Of a stretch of 64,000 bases of DNA, positions 23,401 to 35,400 are shown one piece after another. This DNA is from Blastomussa wellsi (taxonomy: Eukaryota; Cnidaria; Anthozoa; Scleractinia; Plerogyridae). Position 1 is the first letter of the stretch. Every line of letters begins with the position of its first letter. The position numbers were made by a program, and so were the translations under genes. The stretch is taken from assembly GCA_947652115.1 (NCBI GenBank), contig OX393561.1, positions 27,868,315 to 27,932,314 on the forward strand, in the 5' to 3' direction. Under the pieces are notes generated by a model. It searched no databases. It had not been told where the DNA came from and saw nothing but the letters and a program-made list of their open reading frames with translations.

Positions 23401-26400
23401 GTCAAATTTTTCAAAAGGCACAAACCGTGACGTAGCTCCTTTAAGTTGTTGTTCTAATTTAATGTTTTCAACTTCATTGTGGATCAACAGAACACTGTCT
23501 AAGGCACAAGAGCTTGAAAGTCAAGTGAGAAACAGGCAAATAGCAAAGGAATATGTGTGTGAAGTAAAAGGTGAATTTCCAAGGTAAACTTGTTGCCCTT
23601 GTTAGCATTAAAATTTAAAACCTTAAATACAGCAAGTTAAATGGTGCAAGTGCAAGTTGTGTGACCTGGGGAGTGAGGTACTCTGTTATATGGCCTATAC
23701 AGGATGTGCTCCCATATATATAGAAAATGGGTTTTGGCCCCTGTGCCCTGAGCAGGGTATAATAATTTCAAGCTAGTCTGTTATAATCAGTGTCTGGACC
23801 TGTCCTAGACAGGGTATTTATTTGGCTGGCCACCAGTCAACATTACATCATTTTCAGGACTAGGTATTATTGCTATAGATTAAAAAACATGTTCTTCTTC
23901 TTATTCCCCACAGTACTTCCTCCCCCCCCCCAAAAAAAAAAAAGAAAAAAAAAAAACAGGCCAACTTGCTCTTCCACATATATTTTTCAATAAGAGAGTA
24001 ATTAAAAGAAAGCAATATTAAATACAAATTTTTGCGATATGAATCAAAAAAGATTTAATTGGTTGCTCATTCAGTGGCAATCCAAAAATAAACGTCTAAA
24101 TTTCACATTGATTAAATGGAAGATTGCTTACCAAGCACTTCACCATTGTCACCTAGGGTAAGTTTTTTTAATATGAGTTTTTAAAAAATGTAGTAAATAA
24201 GGACCTTTTTTACCGAGGGTAAATAAATAAACTTGAGACTTGTGTAATTGCCTTGAGAGTGAATACCAGAAGTTCCCATATTCTGATTGACTGTATCAAA
24301 TAAAAGCCAGCAAAAAATTGTCTGACAGTTGTGTAATAAAAAAGCTTTCTCAAGTGGCAACTGTTCGCTGAATAGCATGTTGCAGTCCCCCCAAAAGTGT
24401 AGTTAGAAGTTCAGGTGGTACATAGAAACCATGCTCTGCTTCACAACAAGTAAGTTTGTTCAAGGAAGTTCTGTGCATAATCATGCAACGTTAACATCAA
24501 TTGGCATAACATTGATGAACAAACTTGCCCAGCAGTCTTCTGCATTATGTTATAAGAGAACTGGTATAAGTTATGTTTTATAAAGACACTAATTTGGAGT
24601 TTTCACTAAATCTTTGGCTGTCATTCTAGTGAAGAAGTTGAGTGTGAGGAGCCAATTGTCGTTGTGTCACACAAGATTGGTGTTTGTCGAGTGAGTAAGG
24701 ATGGCAAGCCATGTAAAACTGTCTTTACAAGGATTAGCTATGATGGAAAGTCAAGCATTGTTAAATGTAAGTTATTGAATAATAGCTGCTGTTACTCGCT
24801 CATGAACAGATGCTGTTAATTATTCTTCTTTATCAATGTGCATATATATGCAGGGTTGTCAATAAGATCTGAAGTATGAGGAGATATTTTGAAAGTAGAT
24901 AGCACTGGGGGCCCTTTTTTAATCATTTTTGTAATGAACGCTTTTTTTCCACTTATCTCCGCCAAATTGTAGCCGGCGAAAATGTTTAAGTAGCCGGCGA
25001 TATCGCCGGTCGCGGCCACTTATTGACAACCCTGTATATGCATTTTTATTAAACTAGCTACCAACTATTCTTTAACAATTTATTTTGTTTCTATTTTCAT
25101 TGTACAAGGAAGTTAGTGTCCGATAGCCCGGGGCTAGTGGATTTTGCCATCGGGCTAGTGGATTTTATCCTTCACTTGACCGATGGACAAGTGAAAGTTT
25201 GCACAAATTAAATAGTTAATTTATTCATTACACTTCTGAGGGCTAGTGGAAATGACCTCCAGGCTAGTATATCCTGGCTACAGCTTGCCCGAAGGTCAAG
25301 TTCCTTGTACCCTGGTTTTATTTGTTTATGTAAGAAAGATATATTGGTTAATTAAATGATTAATTCATCCAATCTGTAAAAATTAATAAAGTTCACCAAA
25401 TTTGTCATAGCCTCTGCCCACCTTTGTCAGATAAATAGTATGTGTTATCAAATAGCTTGCACTTATCGTGTTTGAAGATGGAAGCATAAGTGTGTGGAAA
25501 GGGTTTTCTTTCATTTACCAGCCACTGTTGAGTGCCATGACTCTTAAGGTGGCTCAATAGTGTAGTAAATATATAAGTATCTGAAGATTTAGCTTAAACC
25601 TTAAAGGGGGGGGGGGATTTTAAACCCTCCTTTCTAAGCAAAAGTTATAATGCAGGGACTGGGTACGGCATGCACATATTTTGTCACATGGCAGCTGCTC
25701 ATGTGACTACAGTCAACTTATTTGAATTCGCTTTGTGGTCTGAAGAATCGTTTTCGAAATTACCTCAAAAATGGACAAAAATCTACCTAAATTGCTGTGT
25801 TTTGGTTCATTCCCGACATAAATTATGTTGGGTAAGGCCACCATTAAGGCTAGCTCTTGAATCAATAGATCCATCTTGAACTTACTGAACTGAACTAGTA
25901 AATATAAATGCAGCCAATTTAACGTATTCTTTACCTTCCTCCACTTTGTGCATGCCCCGCATGCTGGATAATGAAAAACGTCCTTTCACTTTACATTGTT
26001 CACAGACATTTTACTGAGACCAGCAGGAATTGCAAAAACATCCACAGGTATTTCTGTCAGCATTCAGTTTTTGCTCTAGAAAGACAGTTTTCGCAAATCT
26101 GCAGCAATTTAGCTTCAGTATTGAACGTTTCAGGCAGGCTTCACCTTTCTTACCAGTCTTTGTTACATGATCTATGTAGGAATTAAGGCATAGAAACTTT
26201 GTTTTCTAGTGTTGTAGTTTTCGAGCTCTAAAATCTCCCAAAAAAAGAAAAATTATTCCTGCAAAAGTCATTGGTTCACAAATCACGTGTAAGTAAATGC
26301 ATGTTTCATAGATCACGAAAAAATCGAAAACCAGTTTCTCCAGATCGGAAAAATATAGATTCACGAATCAGGGAAAAAATAAATCCTCATTCACGCTTCA

Positions 26401-29400
26401 TGCAAAGCAAAAATGTCCATTCAGGCATCACGAAGGGGACCCTCTTATTGGGGCCTGGCCATACTGGTTAGAGGTAAGTCAAATTTCCCAGGATTCAATA
26501 CAGTCAGATTCCTGCTGGTTGCTGTATGGTTGAGGTTGCTGTCAAAAAGGGGCTACTTGGGCTCTTGTTTGACTTTTTTGGCCAATCTTCACAGAGCGGA
26601 GCCCCATACCTATAGAAATAGGAGAACCAAGCATGCATACAAAGTACAAGCAGGAGAACCATGCCTTTCATTTCTCATGGTCAAAGTGGTAAGTGGCATG
26701 ACTTGTGGGCGCGTGCAAAATACGTCCGTATGCAAATATCGCCCTTAAAACTTGAAGCCAATTGAAGTATTGGAGGGTAGGTGCCGTAAAGGTAGCGACA
26801 GAGGAGAGCAGCAATCTCCTCAGCAGCAAGGAGGTCACCATGGCAACCTTGCCACAGCCCACCTCCAAGGCACCTGTCAACACAACACTGAAGAACCAGT
26901 GTGTGGAATGAATACTTACCAAAGACTGTGGGAGGGAGGGAGGGAAACAAAGCGAGCAAGCTAGCAGGCAATGAAGCAAAGCACATGGCAGTGCCCCTGC
27001 AAACCTCCCTGGAACCCCCCACATAATATGAATGCAGCCGCTGCATTGGCTTAGTTTTAACCTTGCCTAAATTCCATTTAGCCTCATTTAAAACTTGAAG
27101 CCAATTGAAGTATTGGAGGGTAGGTGCCGTAAAGGTAGCGACAGAGGAGAGCAGCAATCTCCTCAGCAGCAAGGAGGTCACCATGGCAACCTTGCCACAG
27201 CCCACCTCCCAAGGTATCCTCCAAGCCAGCAGGTGCTTGGAGAAAGGAGGGTCTGTGGCCAGGAGGCCATGGGACCTACTTGTTCCCAAGAATACCCCAA
27301 GCACCAATACCCAGCAACCCAATGCCACACAGGGTTGAGCACAGGCTAACGATAAGCAATGCAAACTCACCAACCACCACGGGCAGTGAGACAGGAGATG
27401 CAAACTCACCAACCGCCACAGGCAGTGAGACAGGAGAGAAGTTACTTGTGCAAGACTTTGCGCGAGTCCTAATGTAGAGCTTGTATGCATCGCTATTCCA
27501 AAGCCCCATGGCTTGAATAAGGTGATCTGGGACACCCATACGAGCAGCAACTGTGGCAGCACCAATCCTGAAGCTGTGACTGGAAAATGACCCTTGGATA
27601 CCAGCAGCTGCAAAAAATTTCTTTTAGCCAACGTGTCAAAAGAGCGCAAAACAGAGGCTAACCATTGGAGAGCAGAGACAAAGGACAGGGAGACTGGCCA
27701 CGTTGTGGAAGGTAGTCCAGGATAGCAGATAAGGCGCAAAGTGGAGTATGACCCAATCCAATGTAGAGGCAGCAGCCCTTTTGAAAAGGGTCACTCTTTG
27801 AAGCCTTGATGTTGAGTTGTAAGCAGGATGGCATTTCATGAGAATCAACAGCAATGTCACTGACAGTTAAGTGAATGAGAGGGTTGAAGGCTGACAAGGA
27901 CGGAACAGTAAATTCATAATAGCACAGAAACTCAAAGTAAACCAGTTTGGAGGCGGCCCAAATCATCACAAGATCCTGGTTGGTGAGGGACAGCGACTTG
28001 TGAATAATCAGCATATGGTGGTCAGTGATAGGGAATCGACAAGAGCCAGAGGGTCCTTGAGTCCTCTTTATACCTCGCATGACACGTTGCAACTGAAGCA
28101 GTCAGAAAGAGGGTCGGAAAATCCAAGATCTATGTGCATGGAACGAACTGCTGACAAGTATATCTTGATGGAGGAAGAGCTGAGCAAGGAGGAATTTAGA
28201 TGGGTTGCAAACAAGCAAAGAATCCACTTATTTGCTGGGCAAGGCGAGCCATTTGCATACATACAACCAGGCTGAGCACAAAAGTTTTGAAAACGAAGTT
28301 GAGCAGATTTGTAAGTTCGGTGCAAGGATGGGGCCAATCCTTGTGACGTCAGAGTGAAGCAATCCTTCTCTAGGGATGAACCATTAATGTATCCCAAAGT
28401 TGAGGAGGGATAACTGTAGGATGACAGTTGGCATGAGGGGCCAGTCAACGAAAGGTCTGCCAATGAAAAAACGAGATACATGTAAGGCATAAGGGACTAT
28501 ATTATCAGAACCCACGATGCGTTGAGGGAGAATATGTACAGTAATTATGTTTGGCATCTGCCATCAGAAGCGAACACAAGAGACACATGACATCAGGAGC
28601 CCTAGAAGTACGAGAATTTAGAGATTCACAGATTCATTGTCACAATGGAAACCACCACTTAGCAAAGCCAGGATGAACCCCACACATGAGCTGAAACAAC
28701 TATGGGGAAAAGTTCCTGAAACTTGATAGATGAGGATTGAAATGCCAATAACCAGTGTGAGCCGAAAATTGCACTGAACCACAGGGATCCAAAGGCGTCA
28801 CAAACGCGTCGCAAGAGTTAAGGGAGGAGAGAGGCCGGGATAAACCCAAAAGCAAACGCCATTCCAAGAAGCCAGGTATTGAAGCCACTAGCAAAGATCT
28901 TTCTTAAATTCAGAGCTGATACAAATTGGGTGATCATCTCTGCAGAAATTGCGGAGCAGGTTTACCATGCGGCAAGTGAAGGCAAGGACACACCAAACCA
29001 CTTTTGCTGAATAGTGAAGATGGGCGATAAGCAATTGACGCTTTCGTTTAGTACACTAACGATAAGACGACCATAGACGTAGCAGGTCGAAACTTCATGT
29101 AGATCTTCAAAAGAATTTGAAATACAATATTTCAACAGCACTGTAGTATTTTGTCCCGACAGTAAAGCGGCAACGAGAGATGATAAATTCCTTTGAGTGT
29201 GTTGTAGCCCATAGGAGTAGTCTATGGGAGCTGTGAAACAAAGGACATGCAACAAAGCTGTGAACCTGTGAATAAACAAGTTGAGCTAAAAGCAAAACAG
29301 CGTGAAACAGCCCGATATCCGCCAGAAAGCCGCAGAATTCCTTCCACTGGATGAAAAAAAATAAACGAAACAAAAAAAAAAAATAAGTCAACGATCTAAA

Positions 29401-32400
29401 CACTTTCCTTTACTTTAAATCTAAATGAAAATGTGAAGCAATGGAACTAAATCTTAAACAACTCTCAAGACTGAAAGCGGCTAAATAAATACAACTTTTA
29501 CACACAAAAGTCGCGTCTTTATCAGATAAGCACGTGCAAATATGCCAAATCTGTTCGCTCCAAAAAGCATAAAACTCCGAACCAACGACCGAAACATGAA
29601 AGAAACTTGAAACAAACATCGCTTCAAACAAAATTTCACTTATGAAGAAGGCGAGAAATGTACTCAAAATAATCAAAATATCGAAAATTTTACCGCCGAG
29701 CAATTCTGCATGCGTAATTAGCTTATTTGGATTCCACCCAGCTTCACACTAAAGCGGAAAGCCCCAATTTTAGCGGACAGCTTTAGCAGTCAGTTTATAA
29801 CTCAATGGCTTTTCCGATCGTTCTAAAAACTTCTATCCAAATTTAATGCAATATTGTACATTACCATTCTATTTTCAAAAGTCTCGAGAAGCCCCACCAA
29901 CCCCGTGCAGGTCCGTGATTTGCACTCAAAACACATTTCTAAGCGCCATGACATCATGTCTTCACAGCCGTGGAGGACAAGATGGATCCTTCATCAGCAA
30001 CATTTTAGCACTCTCTACGCCATATTTTCCTACTGTGGAGCCACTTAAAACCAATTGGTGTCACTTCTGTTCATTTCAAGTGCCAAAGAAAGAACTTTCC
30101 ATGTTTATAATGGAAAAAACACGACCTTTGAAGTTTGTAAACACATCCCACGTCGCGCCATGATCTTATTGTACATTTTTAACACACGAGTCAGAGAAGG
30201 GAAGCTGGGGTTCCGACTCGGCATCCTTTAAATTGTCAGACAGTAGTTCGGCTAGATGAACAAACTTTCCCGAGACGATTTACGAGACCAACTTGTAAGG
30301 AACAGGCGAGAAGCCAAGCCCGATAATGATTGTTGGAAGGAAGGTGTTGAGGATGAACCAAGGATTGTTAAATTGGCGGCAAAGGATGTCGAGGATATCG
30401 GTGCTGACAACGGAGACGAGCTTAACCTTACGGGCAAACTGAGCAACGAAACGGATGGCAATGCGAAAGTGCTAACAAAGGAAGGAGCAACATTTAGCCT
30501 ACCTATGCTCTGAGGTTGCACTGAAGCTGGTACTTGAGCGCTGGAGACAACCGCTTGCGAGTTGGAAATCAGCAAGGACAAGAGGAATATTTGTGAGGCC
30601 ACCGGTAGAGACGAAACCACAGATTGATGTACATTTGCCATGGCAAGAAGCGGTCGAAGAGCATTGACAATGGAAGCGGTTAAGGCCTCCACGGATAAAC
30701 CAGGGCCAGATGATGAACCAAGTGAAATGTGCGAGTTGAATTCCGAACCAGAACTCGAAGCAGGGATTGTGACATGACTGGCGGGAAATCCCCACATTTG
30801 CGATCGTCGGAAGCCAAATCCATAGCAGAGCTCAAACTGTTGTTCGTGGACCGCCTCGATGGCATAAGAAGTGAAGAAAAGACGATACAAACATTCCTAC
30901 GAAGGCCAAGCAGCAAATGCAAACACTTTCAACAGGCAATATCACAAAAAAAAGGCGAGTAACGAGCAAACAAAGCGAGCAAGCTAGCAGGCAATGAAGC
31001 AAAGCACATGGCAGTGCCCCTGCAAACCTCCCTGGAACCCCCCACATAATATTAATGCAGCCGCTGCATTGGCTTAGTTTTAACCTTGCCTAAATTCCAT
31101 TTAGCCTCATTAAATATCAATATTAAAGGTTACCATAAGTTTACATCTTTGCCATGCTATGACCAATTGACAGCTGTCAAAAGAAGGTATCTGCTGACCA
31201 GTATTACATGACCAGATCACGGGCTCAGATTTAGAACTCATCGAGGTCAAATGTTTTTTTTATTTGACCGCTGACCAAGTATTGTTTTTTCATTGATCGC
31301 GGGCTCGGGTCCGATTATTTTTGGCTTTGGGCAGGATTTTTTAATTTTTCATAGTCATTCTCAGTGGAAATTCTGCAATTGGAGCTAACGTTTTTAATTA
31401 TTGTTATTTATTTCAGCTGTGGAATCTTTCTTGAATAGTTGCACACACTAGTACTTTTAATGAATGCAATTTCAGAATTTACTAAGAACCAGCGAAACTA
31501 CGGAGCTCTGCTTTTAGGCTTGGCTAAATCTATATATTATTAAAAAATTTAATGCATATGGGCATCTTTCTGCTTTTGCAGGGATCAAAACTTATTTTTG
31601 TCTAGTTGTGTTTGGTCTGGAATGAGGCAATCACAGCAACACAGTTTGATTTCCCTCAATTACTGGAAAGGTAATAGTTGTCCAGCCCACTGCCCCTGTT
31701 CAAGCCAGATACCTTAACTGTACCGAATAATGGAAATGTGACTTTAAATTTATACTATTTATACATCACTGACCCGGACAGCATTCAAAAGGGCCTACAC
31801 CATCTGCCCTTTTACCTATTTTAAACTGTATCAACAATAATTTATCAAAAGGATCTTGCAGAAGACTTGAGCCAACAAGTCTAACTAAATGCCACAGAGC
31901 TTCAATCTTGGACAGAACTGTTGAGAAACTTAACAAATTTTTGCAGTAAATGGGTAAGTATTATTAAAGCTCATGTCTTAAACCCTCCCCTCTTTCATTG
32001 TTGTTATGTTCTGAAAACGAAGCCGGGTGAATTGCATGCCCATGAAACACCATTGCGCAAGGGGGGAGGGGGAATATATTTTTACACACTGTTAAGTCAA
32101 GACATTCGCTTTAAGTGTTTGATATTCGTTTGTCTCAACTACCCTTAGTTCTGTCTAAGATTGTAGTGTACAAGACAGCAAAAACATGCTATTAAAATTA
32201 TGGCTCTAAAATAGTATAAAATCCTCCACTGCACTAAATGAAGGCTAAACTACATTTAGTGACCATGGAAGTTGTGTTTAGCCGATCACTTTCAACACCT
32301 ATGCATACTTGACAGAGCCGCATTCCACTGTGCTGCACAAGATTACATCTTTGTTCGCAAGAAAGAATGACTGCCAGACGTAAACCCTTGCTGTGCAATA

Positions 32401-35400
32401 GCTCTATATGAAATGAATATGATTCATTCAGTCAAGATATGACTTTCGTACAGCTAAAGAGCAATCATCTTTGGGCTGTCAAAATATGTAGACCTTCTTT
32501 TGTGAAAAATGCAAAAAATAGCCTTCTCAACAATTAACACTATGAGCCAATTAGAATACCATCAGAATGTTCGATCCTGCAGATATAGAAACAGCAAACT
32601 CCTGCGGATATAAAATAACAAAAAACAAAGTTTCCTAATTGTGTTATAAGACGTATACCATAGAAGCAACTGATGAGGTCCACTGAAGGACCGAAGCTAG
32701 AGTCTCGCAATACTGTAGCATGAAACATTTGCCAGATAAGGTCATTGCAGCATCCTAGAGATTTCAAACACGGTGATCAAACTGCTGCAGAACCCTAACA
32801 TCTGTTGGATGCTAGTAACGTAGCAAAACAGATCAAAGCAAGCTGAAGCAATAATGGATGTGCAGTTTTAACTCGATAGTATGTCAAGCTAAAAATTATT
32901 CAAATTTCTGTTGCTACGCTTCATTCCGAAACATTTTCTATTAACATGCATAACTTGGTAGTGTAAATATGCATATTATGTAATATCTGTGTTTAAGTTC
33001 CATGGAAAAATATCCTGCAAAGACACTGACATTAAAATCAATCTTGCGGGGCTGGAAGACTACAAAAAATATCAAGCATCTAAAATTCATGCAACCTTCC
33101 CCCTATCATGCAATAATCTAATGGTCCACCCCGTATAGAGTGGCACTCAATGATGAATGCAAATGTTGTAAATGAAACAAAGTAAGCTCTTTCTGCATGC
33201 TTATACTCCATAATTCGCATATTCAAACAAGGTAAGCACAAGCTATTTTATAACAAACACTATCACTTTGATAAAGGTGGACAGGGTCCACTGAAAATAT
33301 GGTGAACTTTATTTACAGATCAGATGAATTTATCATTCAATTGATCAATTACTGCACTAAGTATTTGTTTGATATGCTGTATCATGGTCATTGCAGGATA
33401 GGCAGTAACAGTCAGTTCACCTACCTACATGTACTTTCTGTTATGAGCATTTTGCAGTTATAGTTACAATGAGAGTTTGTTTCGTAGGTTTCCCGCACAC
33501 TGGCAGAATGCATCAGATTCGTGTTCATTTGCAGTGGCTTGGTTATCCAATAATAAATGATCCAATATACAACCATTGGTCATGGGGGCCACTCATGGGT
33601 CAAGGTGGAGTGTCAGACCAGTTGGTTCACAAGGTATTAACAGCTGCTAATTATATTGTTATCAGCCTAAATATCTTATAAACATGTGCAAAGGCCTGCA
33701 GCAGTCTAACTGTACTTCCCGATAAAGGCATACAGACTGACTGAAACAACTGACCTGTAGGGTATCTCATAGTCTCCTACGCAGCCGTTATTAGGGGATT
33801 GCATTACACTCGTCCCCACTAACGTCTGCTTAACCGAGGCCAACATTCCTTTCCGCCGCTTCGCCAATCAGATTTTACCTACTAAAATCCGGAAAGCCGA
33901 CCTTCACCTTGACCGCCGCTTAGCCAAGCAGATTTTAACAACTAAAATCCCCACGAAGGCTTCTCCCGCCGCGATGCCAGGGACGATTGATTTTGCTGCA
34001 AGTCAGAGATTTCTCTGGTACATTCATTTTAGATGAAAGCAAGTTCTGAATTTGTGAAGGGAAACTTATTACTGAAGGGAAGAGAGATGCAATCCTTAAT
34101 TTATCAACTGGCTACGGTAAGTCGTTTGTTATCAAGCTTTGCCTTCAGTGTGTTCGACAGTCTCATTGATTTTCAGTTTTCATATTTTTCCTCACAGCTC
34201 CGCAAAAAGACGTACAATCCGGCTACAAATTACTGAAGTTCAGCCAAATGAAAAGCTAGCCTATGGGTCAAAAGTTTCCACGTTTTAGACTCTAAACGAC
34301 TGTGTAGCGATTTTGGTGTTCGGAAAAATATTATTTCAAGTGTGTGCGCTGTTCATAATCATCGGTTGTTCAAACCCAATTTTAAGCAAATTGAGGCCTC
34401 AAATCAAAGGGCCAATGAACTATCGAAAGGAGAAGTTGAACATATTTTCAAGCCAGCCTTTTAACCTAGCAGCGCTGGACGTTTTAAATCGTTCTGTGGC
34501 AAGTTTGTCGAATGAATGATTCAGCGCGGTGAATCCCTTCGATTTGTTCGCTCGTAAATACCATGGATGTGAACCTCTTTGATGATTTCTAAATTAATTC
34601 CGCTTTGCGTTTTCGAGTTGGCGAAGTCTGTTGTGGCATTTTATAGCGTTGAAATAAATATTTCTGATCCACTGTTGTGTTCATGGGAGAGAGATCATCT
34701 TTCCCAAAATATTAACCCTTCCAACTTATGACAGAATCAGACTCTCACACTTACCTCTTGTATTCACAATAAATAATATTTTGGTGTTTCAACCATCGAA
34801 ATACACCAGAGTATTGTATCCAACAGCGCCGACGAAGAATGGATTCACAGGAAATTTTATAACGATTGTTTTGAATGTCTACAGACAATGCTGATTGGTT
34901 GGTTTGTCTGGCAAGAGACAATGGGAAAGTAATGTTGGTCACGGTTAAGCAGGCATTAGTGGGGATGAGTGGTAATGCAATCCCCTAATAATGCCTGCGT
35001 AGGAGGCTAGGTATCTCAGTGACGAAAAAAATAATGGACTCTGGATCCAGCAGTCCGAGTTCAAGCCTTGTCTGGGCAGCAACCCTGCAATGAAATAGCA
35101 TCCCATCCAGGGGGGAGTAGAAATACTCCTAGTCGCTTTATGCTGCAGGAACCGGAATAAGTTCCGGCCTGATGGGCCATTACACTCAAGTGCAGACCTT
35201 ATTTAAGTGTATTTAGTGCTGGTGTGCTAATTGATGACACTGCAAATGAAACAGAAAGTTGTTAAAAATCCCAACTGGCAGGGGGCAGACCAATTGCTAT
35301 TTACAAAACGTGGAGGAGTTGAATTCGGCACCACAGAAGACTCATCCATTTTATTGGCAGGGAGGGAACCCAGGACCTCCAGATTACACGTCCAGCAACC

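Larger units (their letters stand above)
26745..31110 (-). mobile_element. DIRS/Ngaro-like tyrosine-recombinase retroelement with split direct repeats
   Basis: Two repeat pairs define it: 26745-26870 with 27088-27214, and 26945-27087 with 30968-31110. Read on the minus strand the order is X, internal genes, Y then X joined directly, Y, which is the split-direct-repeat layout of Ngaro-like DIRS elements. The internal part carries a Ser-rich gag-like ORF, a decayed RNase H segment and a broken tyrosine recombinase. No RT core was recognised. There is no target duplication, as expected for recombinase-mediated insertion. The element lies in RPUSD2 intron 10, opposite to the gene. Confidence 0.85.

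Noticed and set aside
26681..27739. 352-codon minus-strand ORF
   Set aside because: It is a shadow frame. The recombinase homology ([23 protein letters not shown]) is in another frame, and the ORF runs on into the direct repeats.
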